Origin: Chloroflexota bacterium
GTDB taxonomy: Bacteria; Chloroflexota; Limnocylindria; Limnocylindrales; CSP1-4
Reading direction: 5' to 3'
Assembly (NCBI GenBank): GCA_021812735.1
Contig: JAKAMV010000020.1
Coordinates: forward strand, 1-31,169
DNA: 31,169 nucleotides
The notes beneath the pieces were generated by a model. That model saw only the letters and a program-made list of their open reading frames with translations, did not search any database and was not told the origin of the DNA. The translations under genes were made by a program, and so were the position numbers. Shown here in pieces: positions 24,446 through 31,169 of the stretch (its first letter is position 1; every line of letters starts with the position of its first letter).

Positions 24446-24834
24446 CCGGATCTCCGGAGGACATGGCCCCCGAGGCGCTGCTCGAGGACTGCACGCCAGC
24501 GATGGCGGCCCTGGCGCACGGCCTCCGCGAGATCGTCCTGAGCGCCGTCCCTGACGCCGTGGAGCGCGTCCGGCCCGGCTGGCGCGTCATCGGCTATGAC
24601 GTCCCGTCCGGCCGGCGCCTGCGCTACTTCGCCTGGGTCATGCCCGAGCGCGTTCACGTCCATCTCGGCTTCCCCAAGGGTGTCCGCCTCCACGACCCGG
24701 ACGGCGCGCTGGACGGCGCGGGGATCACCAGGGCCGCCCGCTGGTTCACGCTCACCGAGCCGGCCCAGCTGCGCGACCCGCGACTCGCGGAGTTCTCCCG
24801 GATGGCCGCCGACCTCGCCGCGCTAGGGCGCTGA
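24442..24834 (+). CDS. DUF1801-like protein
   Basis: A 130-residue protein overlapping recX by four bases. It shows AALAHGLREIVLSAVPDAVERVRPGW (AALAHGLREIVL, then SAVPDAVERVRPGW), a short strand pair YFAWVMPERVHVHLGF and KGVRLHDPDGALDGAG, then a C-terminal helix with RDPRLAEFSRMAADLA. This pattern matches the DUF1801/YdhG-like fold (frataxin-like topology), whose function is unknown. Translational coupling to recX suggests only shared expression. I am fairly sure of the family type, not of any activity. Confidence 0.7.
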   Translation: MTGSPEDMAPEALLEDCTPAMAALAHGLREIVLSAVPDAVERVRPGWRVIGYDVPSGRRLRYFAWVMPERVHVHLGFPKGVRLHDPDGALDGAGITRAARWFTLTEPAQLRDPRLAEFSRMAADLAALGR

Positions 24835-24879
24835 CGTCCGGCGTCGGCGCAAGGCGGCCCGGCTGGCGTCGGGCCCGCA

Positions 24880-24935
24880 CCAGAGCACCGGCGACCCGAC
24901 CCCCCTCGCCCGCGCTTGCGCCCATCCGGCTCTGG
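24880..24935. repeat. Inverted repeat in the gap before the sigma gene
   Basis: CCAGAGC (24880-24886) and GCTCTGG (24929-24935) pair across 42 bases, extendable with a 2-base bulge by CGG/CCG. The loop holds GCGCTTGCGC. It could end the recA-recX-DUF1801 transcript. The rest of the 196-bp gap (24835-25030) shows a TTGAAT near 24956 and a GGGAG at 25017-25021 but no clear promoter. Confidence 0.25.
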
Positions 24936-25030
24936 CGCTGGGCGGTCCCCCGCGATTGAATGACGCACGGTCGTCCGAGGCTCATGAATGGTGAACGCCC
25001 AGAGAGGGCGCACACCGGGAGCGGGCGCAG

Positions 25031-25579
25031 GTGCAGCGCGAGCTCGTTGAGCTGGCCAGGGCAGGGGACGCGGAGGCGTTCCGGGACCTCGTCGACGGGG
25101 TTTCGGGCCGTCTGTACGGTATCGCCTACCGGATCCTGCGCGATCCTGACTGGGCACAGGACGCGCTGCAGCGAGCCTTGATCCAGGTGTGGGAGGGCCT
25201 GCCAGGCCTGCGCGATCTGGGGCGATTCGATGCCTGGACCTACCGGCTCGTCGTGCACGCGAGCTACCGGGAGTCACGACGTCGGGGTCGCTGGAACGCG
25301 TTGGTGCGGGAGATCCCGGTCGAGCCCACCGGCGACGATCGCGTCGGCGAGGTCCTCGACCGCGACGAGGTGGAGCGGAGCTTCCGGCGGCTGACACCGG
25401 AGCACCGAGCCGTCCTCGTGCTCCGCCACTACCTCGGCCTGCCGATCGAGGAGGTCGCCGAGATCCTCGGCATTCCGCCCGGCACGGCCGCATCGAGACT
25501 GCACTACGCGACGCGGAGCTTCCGCGCCGCGTTCGAGGCGGACGCCCGCGAGGGCCTCGCCTGGAGGACCCTCGCGTGA
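25031..25579 (+). CDS. ECF-type RNA polymerase sigma factor
   Basis: A 182-residue sigma factor with only regions 2 and 4. Region 2 (about 12-78) includes DAEAFRDLVDG, LYGIAYRILRDPDWAQDALQ (the -10 recognition helix) and FDAWTYRLVVHAS. Region 4 (about 112-168) includes LTPEHRAVLVLRHYLGLPIEEVA and the helix-turn-helix GIPPGTAASRLHYA (LTPEHRAVLV and LPIEEVAEILG are the core). It would direct RNA polymerase to a specific promoter set when its anti-sigma partner is off. GTG 25031 has GGGAG 9 bases upstream. It overlaps the next gene by four bases (GTGA), the usual arrangement for a sigma/anti-sigma pair. No ECF-type autoregulated promoter could be recognised. Confidence 0.92.
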   Translation: MQRELVELARAGDAEAFRDLVDGVSGRLYGIAYRILRDPDWAQDALQRALIQVWEGLPGLRDLGRFDAWTYRLVVHASYRESRRRGRWNALVREIPVEPTGDDRVGEVLDRDEVERSFRRLTPEHRAVLVLRHYLGLPIEEVAEILGIPPGTAASRLHYATRSFRAAFEADAREGLAWRTLA

Positions 25580-26754
25580 CGTACCGGGAGCCGCTCGAGG
25601 AGCGGATGGCCGAGTGGCTGGCGGCCGGGCCCGACAACGCGCCCGACTGGCCGGTCAGGACAGCGGTCGCGTACGCGCGCGCGCACCCCCGCGGGCGAAG
25701 TTTCGCGGGTCGTCCCGGGAGGACGATCATGAGCCAACTCCATCTGGAGCCGGTGCGGCACCCGGCGGCGCGGATCCCGTCCGCGCTCATCGGCCTCGCG
25801 GCTGCGGCCGTGTTGCTCATCGGCGGTGCCTTCCTCCTCGCCGGGTGGCTGGGCCTGGGCGGCATGGCCGGACCGCCCATCGTGACACCCACGCCTGCCG
25901 CGACATCGACGCCAACCGCCGCCCCGACACTGGCGCCGACGCTGCCCGCCGTGACCAGCCCGATCGATGTGACCGGGACCATCACCTGCAGTCTCACGGG
26001 CGGTGTCTCGACCAGGGTCGGCACCGTGGACCAGTACCGCGGTGTGGCCATCCCGTGCGGCATGACGCTGACGGACGCCCGCGTGAGTGGCCTCGTGTCC
26101 ACGGTCATGGACATCGACCAGCAGCCCGACGAGAGCGCCGAGATCTGGGGCAGGTCAACGATCACCAACACGGGTGGTGCCTGGCGCGGCGCGTGGCGCG
26201 GCACGGTCGATGCAGGCTACACGTTCCATCATGTCGCCGGCGTGTACATCGGATCGGGCGGCTACGCGGGACTCCGGTTCCGGTACCAGTTGCAGGGCGA
26301 GGGATCGGTCCTCGCCGTGACGGGCACCCTCGAGCGCACGGACGCCGTGCCTCCCGTCGGGGCCAAGGTCGTCTTCGGCGAGAGCTGCTCGTCGATCAAC
26401 GCCGGCCTCGCCAGCGAGGCGGCGGGCGTGACCACCTACCGTGGCGTCAAGTTGGCGTGCAGGGGGCCGGTGTCGGACCCGCGGCTCGCCGGCGACCTCG
26501 TCGTCGTCGCCGACATCACGATCAGCTCCGACCAGAGCGCGGTGCTGCAGGGGACGGCCATCATCACCAACGGTGCCGGGGGCTGGACGGGGTCCTGGAC
26601 GGGCACGGTCGATGCCGGCTACACGACGCACCGGCTGACCGGGCAGTTCACCGGGACTGGCGCCTACGCGGGCCTCACGCTGCCGTTCACCCAGATCGGC
26701 ACCGACGACGAGCTCGGGGACGTCCTGACCGGGACCATCGACACGGGGAGCTGA
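25576..26754 (+). CDS. Membrane protein with duplicated extracellular domain, putative anti-sigma factor
   Basis: A 392-residue protein. Residues 1-66 are a short cytoplasmic part (YREPLEERMAEWLAAGP, WPVRTAVAYARAHPRG), 68-95 a membrane helix, and 101-128 a Thr/Pro/Ala linker. Two tandem beta-rich units follow at about 131-253 and 264-388. They share YRGVxxxC, then DxRxxG, ITNxxGxWxGxWxGTVDAGYT and GxYAGL; over one 27-residue stretch 17 residues are identical. Each unit has two cysteines (138/161 and 271/295). The cytoplasmic part lacks a zinc HxxxCxxC motif. Coupling to the ECF gene suggests it sequesters that sigma at the membrane and senses an outside signal, but this is inference. I do not recognise the repeated domain. 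Confidence 0.75.
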   Translation: MTYREPLEERMAEWLAAGPDNAPDWPVRTAVAYARAHPRGRSFAGRPGRTIMSQLHLEPVRHPAARIPSALIGLAAAAVLLIGGAFLLAGWLGLGGMAGPPIVTPTPAATSTPTAAPTLAPTLPAVTSPIDVTGTITCSLTGGVSTRVGTVDQYRGVAIPCGMTLTDARVSGLVSTVMDIDQQPDESAEIWGRSTITNTGGAWRGAWRGTVDAGYTFHHVAGVYIGSGGYAGLRFRYQLQGEGSVLAVTGTLERTDAVPPVGAKVVFGESCSSINAGLASEAAGVTTYRGVKLACRGPVSDPRLAGDLVVVADITISSDQSAVLQGTAIITNGAGGWTGSWTGTVDAGYTTHRLTGQFTGTGAYAGLTLPFTQIGTDDELGDVLTGTIDTGS

Positions 26755-26772
26755 GCGCTCTGCGCCTTCGAG

Positions 26773-26812
26773 GCGGACGCCGGGGCGTCGCGTGGGCGGC
26801 GCCCCGGTCCGC
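26773..26812. terminator. Long hairpin between convergent genes
   Basis: GCGGA (26773-26777), two unpaired bases, CCGGGGCG (26780-26787), a 12-base loop, CGCCCCGG (26800-26807) and TCCGC (26808-26812): 13 pairs. It sits between the convergent membrane-protein and serine-hydrolase genes. No T-run, but position and stability favour a shared terminator. Confidence 0.5.
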
Positions 26813-26840
26813 GGTGCCCGGATGACATCGCGGCAGCGCG

Positions 26841-27665
26841 TCAGGACTGGCCGAGCGCCGCGTGCGTCTCGCGCGCGATCGAGGCGACGAGCGCCGGACC
26901 GGCCGTCCTCTCGTCGAGGCCCTCGGTGAGCACCGAGAGCACGTACGGCGGCACGCCGTACGGGTAGATCACGCCGGCGTCGTGATACAGGGACGCCACC
27001 CAGCCGGTCTTGTGCGCCACCCGCGTCCCGGCGGGCAGCCCGGCCGGGATCCCCTCGTTGAACTCCTGCGCCGCGAGGAGCTCAAGCATCGCTGCGCACG
27101 CGTCGGGCGGCGCGGCGGACCCGTCCGAGATCCTCCCGAGCAGCGCCGCCAGCCCGGCGGCCGTGACGGTGCTGTTCAGCCCGGCGGCGAAGGCACGGTC
27201 GTCGCAGACCCCCCGCACCACATGGACGCCCTCCACGCCGAGCCCGCGGACGGTGGCGTCGACGCCCTCCGCGCCCAGCCGGTCCACCAGCAGGTTGGTG
27301 GCGAGGTTGCTGCTGCAGACGATCATCCGGCGCGCCAGCTCGCCGGCCGGAACGGCCTCGCCCTCGAGCCGGTAGAGCCCGTCGTCCGAGTCCTCGGCCG
27401 GGTCGAGGGTGAACGGCTCCCCGCCGACCAGGCTCCGGAAGGCGTTGCGCACGGTGATCCGCTCTTCGAGCGAGAGCGCCCCGGCCCAGGCGCGCCGGTA
27501 CAGCTCGACCATGACCGCGACCTTCATCGTGGACGCGGCGTAGAAGGGCTCGTCGGCGTCCACCGCGACCGCGAGCGGCTCGCCCAGCCGCCCCGCCGCC
27601 ACGCCCACGCGGGCCGCCCCCGACGCTGCGGTGATCCGCCTGACCGCCCCCTCTAGCCCGTCCAC
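26841..27665 (-). CDS. Beta-lactamase-fold serine hydrolase (class A-like)
   Basis: A 274-residue protein of the Beta-lactamase2 group. STMK (45-48) gives the nucleophile and lysine, SSN (118-120) the SDN-like loop, and KTG (219-221) the third motif. The omega-loop glutamate of true class A enzymes (ExxLN) is not apparent: the segment reads FAAGLN (159-164). No signal peptide or membrane helix precedes the domain, so as started here it is cytoplasmic. Together this argues for an esterase, peptidase or unknown hydrolase rather than an antibiotic-resistance enzyme. GTG 27665 was chosen because the conserved fold begins shortly after and a TATCGT box lies six bases upstream; the longer open frame upstream is not coding in character. 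Confidence 0.8.
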   Translation of the reverse strand: MDGLEGAVRRITAASGAARVGVAAGRLGEPLAVAVDADEPFYAASTMKVAVMVELYRRAWAGALSLEERITVRNAFRSLVGGEPFTLDPAEDSDDGLYRLEGEAVPAGELARRMIVCSSNLATNLLVDRLGAEGVDATVRGLGVEGVHVVRGVCDDRAFAAGLNSTVTAAGLAALLGRISDGSAAPPDACAAMLELLAAQEFNEGIPAGLPAGTRVAHKTGWVASLYHDAGVIYPYGVPPYVLSVLTEGLDERTAGPALVASIARETHAALGQS

Positions 27666-27671
27666 CGCGCC

Positions 27672-27677
27672 ACGATA
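27672..27677 (-). promoter_or_regulatory. Candidate -10 element at the serine hydrolase start
   Basis: TATCGT on the minus strand ends 6 bases before GTG 27665, the ideal leaderless spacing, and no Shine-Dalgarno is present. It shares GGTATCGT with the PBP gene's upstream site. No -35 was recognised. Confidence 0.35.
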
Positions 27678-27848
27678 CCGGGCCGACGCAGGTTGCGAGC
27701 CGGTTTCGGGGGGACGCGGTAGGCTACGTGCACCGGTTGCGGACCTGCGGGCCGCCCGGGCGAGCCGAGGCATCGACCCGAGGCCGGATCCGAGCCGAGT
27801 GGCTCCCGGCCCCGTGCCCAACGCGAAGGGTCGACGCTCCGGGCCCGA

Positions 27849-27860
27849 TTGACTCGTCAA
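27849..27860. promoter_or_regulatory. TTGAC/GTCAA inverted repeat upstream of rny
   Basis: TTGAC, TC, GTCAA, 43 bases before the rny ATG. TTGACT could be a -35 but no matching -10 stands 16-18 bases downstream, so an operator-like site is as likely. Further up in the same 238-bp gap, CGAGCCGAG occurs twice (27761-27769 and 27791-27799), exactly 30 bases apart. Confidence 0.3.
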
Positions 27861-27903
27861 ACGCCCACGGCCCATCCACCCGGCCGCGGGGGAGGATCCG
27901 AAC

Positions 27904-29433
27904 ATGGAATGGGTTGCTGTCGCCGCGACGGCGGTGATCGCGGGCGTGGTCGGCGTTGCCGTCGGGTTCGTCGTTCGCGGCGTCTGGGCCAGCCAGGCGA
28001 TCAAGGCCGCCAACGACCGCGCGGCGCGGATCGTGTCCGATGCGCGCTCGCAGCAGAAGGACATGATCCTCGAGGCCAAGGACGAGAAGCTGCGGCTGCA
28101 GCGCGAGGCCGAGGAGGAGGCGCGGGCGAAGCGTGCCGAGCTGCAGGGCCTCGAGCGCCGGCTCCTCGCCCGCGACGAGCAGCTCGACCAGCGGGCCGAC
28201 ATGCTCGAGGAGAAGGCCCGCAAGATCAGCGACCGCGAGCGCGAGGTGGAGCACCAGCGCGAGGCGCTCGGACGGCTCAGCCAGGAGCGCGTCGAGGCCC
28301 TCGAGAAGGTCTCCAGCCTGTCGGCCGACGATGCCAAGGCGATGCTGCTCGACGCGATCCGCGAGGAGGCGGAGCACGACGCCGTCAAGCTCGCCCGAGC
28401 GATCGAGCGGCGCGCCCGGGAGGAGGCGCAGGACCGGGCCCGCGAGGTCATCGTCACCGCGATGCAGCGCGTGGCGGCCGACCACACGGCCGAGCACACG
28501 GTCACCGTGGTGCATCTGCCCAGCGACGAGATGAAGGGCCGGATCATCGGCCGCGAGGGCCGCAACATCCGAGCCCTCGAGCAGGCCACAGGCGTCGACC
28601 TGATCATCGACGACACGCCCGAGACCGTCGTGCTGTCGGGCTTCGACCCGGTCCGCCGCGAGGTCGCGCGCCTCGCGCTGACCAAGCTCATCGCCGACGG
28701 GCGGATCCACCCGGGCCGGATCGAGGAGGTGGTCAACAAGGCCCGCGCCGAGGTGGACCTCGTGATCCGCCAGTCGGGCGAGCAGGCGGTCTACGACGCC
28801 GGCGTCCCGGGCCTGCCGCCGGAGCTGGTCAAGCTCATCGGCCGGCTCAAGTACCGCACGTCCTACGGCCAGAACGTGCTCAACCACGTCGTGGAGACCA
28901 GCCACCTCGCGGCGATCATCGCCGCCGAGCTGGGGGCCGATGTGCAGGCGGCCAAGATCGGCGGCCTGCTGCACGACATCGGCAAGGCGGTCGACCACGA
29001 GGTCGAGGGTCCGCACGCGGGGATCGGCGCCAACATCGCCCAGAAGCACAACCTGCCGTTCAAGGTGGTCAACGCCATCGCGGCCCACCACCAGGAGGTC
29101 GAGTACGCCTGCATCGAGGCGCCCATCGTCCAGGTGGCGGACGCCATCAGCGCCTCCCGGCCGGGCGCCCGTGGCGAGAACATGGAGACGTACGTCAAGC
29201 GGCTCGAGGACCTGCAGGCGATCGCCGAGAGCTTCGAGGGCGTCGAGCGCTCGTTCGCGGTCCAGGCGGGCCGCGAGGTGCGGATCCTCGTCCGCCCCGA
29301 CGAGATCGACGACCTCTCGGCGACCCGGCTGGCGCGCGACATCGTCAAGAAGATCGAGGACAGCCTCACGTACCCGGGCCAGATCAAGGTCACGGTGATC
29401 CGCGAGACGCGCGCCACCGAGTACGCGAAGTAG
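27904..29433 (+). CDS. rny: Ribonuclease Y
   Basis: A 509-residue membrane-anchored endoribonuclease that starts decay of many mRNAs. One membrane helix (4-26) is followed by a long coiled coil (about 35-190, E/R/A-rich), a KH RNA-binding domain with [15 protein letters not shown] (212-226) and an HD nuclease domain with [12 protein letters not shown] (355-366), plus AHHQEVEY downstream. Length and layout are those of the standard family member. A GGGGGAGGA run about 7 bases before ATG 27904 is a strong ribosome site. Its neighbour ymdB is 19 bases downstream. Confidence 0.98.
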   Translation: MEWVAVAATAVIAGVVGVAVGFVVRGVWASQAIKAANDRAARIVSDARSQQKDMILEAKDEKLRLQREAEEEARAKRAELQGLERRLLARDEQLDQRADMLEEKARKISDREREVEHQREALGRLSQERVEALEKVSSLSADDAKAMLLDAIREEAEHDAVKLARAIERRAREEAQDRAREVIVTAMQRVAADHTAEHTVTVVHLPSDEMKGRIIGREGRNIRALEQATGVDLIIDDTPETVVLSGFDPVRREVARLALTKLIADGRIHPGRIEEVVNKARAEVDLVIRQSGEQAVYDAGVPGLPPELVKLIGRLKYRTSYGQNVLNHVVETSHLAAIIAAELGADVQAAKIGGLLHDIGKAVDHEVEGPHAGIGANIAQKHNLPFKVVNAIAAHHQEVEYACIEAPIVQVADAISASRPGARGENMETYVKRLEDLQAIAESFEGVERSFAVQAGREVRILVRPDEIDDLSATRLARDIVKKIEDSLTYPGQIKVTVIRETRATEYAK

Positions 29434-29452
29434 GGGGGGCGGTCTGACGTCC

Positions 29453-30316
29453 ATGGCCGCCCGCAGCGCGCGAGCCGGGCTCGGCAACCCGACCAACGGC
29501 AACGCCCCGCGGCCCGCGGGCGCCTGCCGCGTCCTGATGATCGGCGACGTCATCGGCAAGCCCGGGCGCCAGGCCGTGGAGCAGGTCCTGCCCGGGCTGC
29601 GCGACGAGCGCGGCCTCGACTTCGTCACCGCCAACGGCGAGAACCTCGCCGGCGGCATGGGCCTCACCGCGTCAACCGCCGACGCGCTGCTGCACGCCGG
29701 CGTGGACGTCATCACGAGCGGCAACCACATCTGGGACAAGCGCGAGATCTACGAGGCGCTCGACCGCAACGACCGGATCCTGCGCCCGCTCAACTACGGC
29801 ACCCACGACGTGCCCGGCCGCGGCTGGGGCGTCTACACGGCGCTCGACGGCAGCGAGCTCGTGGTCGTGAACCTCCAGGGCCGCACGTACATGCAGCCCA
29901 TCGACAACCCGTTCACCGACGCCGACCGCCTGCTCGACGAGGCGGCCGACCCGCTGCCGCCCATCCGGCTCGTGGACTTCCACTGCGAGATCACCTCCGA
30001 GAAGAACGCGCTCGGGCTGCACCTCGACGGACGCGTGTCGGCGGTCGTGGGCACGCACACCCACGTCGTCACCGGCGACGAGCGCATCCTGCCGCGCGGG
30101 ACCGCGTACCAGTCCGACCTGGGCATGACCGGGCCGCTGTGGAGCGTCATCGGCTTCGACCCGGCCACGGTGCTGCCGCGGTTCATCAACGCGCTGCCGA
30201 CGCGCTTCGAGGTGGGGGAGGGGCCCGTGGTCTTCAACGCCTGCCAGATCGACATCGAGCCCGCCACCGGGCAGGCCCTCCAGATCGAGCGCATCCAGCG
30301 TCTCGTGGAGCTCTAG
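29453..30316 (+). CDS. ymdB: YmdB family metallophosphoesterase
   Basis: A 287-residue calcineurin-like phosphodiesterase of the YmdB/TIGR00282 family. Metal and phosphate ligands appear as GDVIGKPGR (31-39), NGEN (61-64), SGNHIWDK (89-96), DFHCEITSEK (175-184) and GTHTHV (200-205). In Bacillus YmdB hydrolyses 2',3'-cyclic AMP and influences RNase Y, and the gene is next to rny, as here. About 25 residues precede the usual start of the fold (RVLMIGDV); there is no better start codon nearby, and G-rich sequence after the rny stop could serve ATG 29453. The PHP gene begins four bases after its stop. Confidence 0.95.
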   Translation: MAARSARAGLGNPTNGNAPRPAGACRVLMIGDVIGKPGRQAVEQVLPGLRDERGLDFVTANGENLAGGMGLTASTADALLHAGVDVITSGNHIWDKREIYEALDRNDRILRPLNYGTHDVPGRGWGVYTALDGSELVVVNLQGRTYMQPIDNPFTDADRLLDEAADPLPPIRLVDFHCEITSEKNALGLHLDGRVSAVVGTHTHVVTGDERILPRGTAYQSDLGMTGPLWSVIGFDPATVLPRFINALPTRFEVGEGPVVFNACQIDIEPATGQALQIERIQRLVEL

Positions 30317-30319
30317 GCC

Positions 30320-31169
30320 GTGGCCGTCCGCCACGCGCGCCCGGCGACGGCGACCACGGCGCGCGGCGCGGCCGAGGCCGACTTCCACACCCACACGACT
30401 CGGTCGGACGGCGTCCTCGAGCCCGCCGAGCTGGCCAGCCAGGCGCGGGCTGCGGGCGTCCGCACCCTCGGCATCGCCGACCACGACAGCCTGGCCGGCT
30501 ACCGCGAGCTGACGGCCCCGGGAGCCGCGCCGCTGCCGGTCGGCCTCGTGCTCGTCCCGGCCGTGGAGATCAACTCGGTCGCCGGCCACTTCGCCGCGGA
30601 CCTGCCCGAGGGCGAGCTCCACCTGCTGGGGTTCGGTGTGGACCCCGACGACGGGGCCTTCGAGGCCGCGCTCGCCGACCAGCGCGGCGCCCGCCGTGTC
30701 CGCTTCGGCCGGATGGTCGACCGCCTGCGCGAGCTCGGACTGTCGATCGATCTGCAGGTGGCCGCGCTCGACCTCTCCGCCGACGACGCCCTCGGGCGCC
30801 CCACGGTCGCCCGCGCGCTGGTCGCGGCCGGCCACGCCGTCGACGTGCAGGACGCGTTCTCGCGCCTCATCGGCCACGGCCGCCCGGGCTACGTGCCGCG
30901 CGCTGGCCTGGACCCGATCGCGGCCATCCGGGCGATCCGGACCGCGGGCGGCCTCGCATCCCTGGCGCACTTCCCCGAGGCGCCGATCCGAGAGCCGCTG
31001 ATCCGCGAGCTCATGGACGCCGGCCTGGGCGCCCTCGAGACCCACCACCGCTCCTTCGACGAGCCCACCCGGCTCGCGATGTCGGCCGCCGCGCAGCGCC
31101 TGCGCCTCGCCGAGACCGGCGGCTCCGACTACCACGGGGACCACGGGCCCTACGCGGAGACGCACGCCG
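30320..31169 (+). CDS. PHP-domain phosphoesterase, 3' end missing
   Basis: Open from GTG 30320 to the window end (283 codons). Metal-binding PHP motifs are present in order: DFHTHTTRSDG (21-31), GIADHDS (51-57), PAVEIN (80-85), HLLGFG (101-106), LAHFPE (215-220) and GGSDYHG (267-273). This pattern is shared by 3',5'-nucleoside bisphosphate phosphatase/RNase AM-like enzymes (YciV) and related hydrolases. The insertion after the second motif has GRPTVARALV where relatives usually have GRPHIARAM. About 19 residues precede the first motif. It follows ymdB by three bases, so it probably ends the rny-ymdB operon and may act on RNA-decay products; the substrate is not proven. Confidence 0.88.
   Translation, partial: MAVRHARPATATTARGAAEADFHTHTTRSDGVLEPAELASQARAAGVRTLGIADHDSLAGYRELTAPGAAPLPVGLVLVPAVEINSVAGHFAADLPEGELHLLGFGVDPDDGAFEAALADQRGARRVRFGRMVDRLRELGLSIDLQVAALDLSADDALGRPTVARALVAAGHAVDVQDAFSRLIGHGRPGYVPRAGLDPIAAIRAIRTAGGLASLAHFPEAPIREPLIRELMDAGLGALETHHRSFDEPTRLAMSAAAQRLRLAETGGSDYHGDHGPYAETHA

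Noticed and set aside
26841..27665. Antibiotic-resistance beta-lactamase
   Set aside because: The deacylating glutamate and an export signal are not visible.
1..31169. Mobile element, prophage, CRISPR or defence island
   Set aside because: No transposase, integrase, direct-repeat array, tRNA attachment site or defence-type domain; composition looks even throughout.

Overview
The window is a 31-kb piece of a very GC-rich (about 70% or more by eye) bacterial chromosome. It carries mostly core genes, packed tightly, with many ATGA/GTGA start-stop overlaps and frequent GTG starts. RNase Y with YmdB, MutS2, a YerC/HisR-type regulator heading a histidine operon, long-form HisG, a HisI-HisE fusion, an EF-G2-type GTPase and DUF2905 beside ruvB fit a Chloroflexota lineage (for example a Limnocylindria-like group) better than a proteobacterium. 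This placement is an inference from gene content; there is no rRNA to settle it. I see no transposase, phage gene, CRISPR array, tRNA or rRNA.

Layout. 1-3964 (+): the 3' end of pheT, then a promoter-led cvpA-mpg-mutS2 operon. 4013-6763 (-): a class A penicillin-binding protein. 6857-8170 (+): tyrS. 8167-13703 (-): yerC-hisG-hisC-hisB-hisH-hisF-hisIE-VOC, a translationally coupled histidine operon. 13807-14559 (+): hisA, divergent from that operon across a 103-bp control region with inverted repeats. 14648-16726 (-): EF-G-like GTPase. 16904-22493 (+): yebC-ruvC-ruvA, a structured 422-bp gap, a uracil-DNA-glycosylase-like gene, ruvB, DUF2905 and tgt. 22533-24834 (+): an unlisted 51-residue basic protein, recA, recX and a DUF1801-like gene. 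25031-26754 (+): an ECF sigma factor coupled to a membrane protein with a duplicated extracellular domain. 26841-27665 (-): a beta-lactamase-fold serine hydrolase. 27904-31169 (+): rny, ymdB and a truncated PHP-domain gene.

How the genes work together. Much of the right half concerns DNA repair and recombination: RuvABC process Holliday junctions, RecA/RecX form and control the recombinase filament, and the UDG-like and Mpg proteins remove damaged bases. The his cluster holds every histidine step from HisG to HisC except hisD and a histidinol-phosphatase gene, which must lie elsewhere. Its first gene is a TrpR-like protein that probably regulates it. RNase Y and YmdB are an RNA-decay pair.

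I found no clearly new defence or metabolic system. The best leads are the Tgt whose base-recognition pocket resembles the queuine-using eukaryotic enzyme, the ECF sigma/duplicated-domain membrane protein pair, the likely HisR operator region, and leaderless-type promoters at yebC and ruvB.
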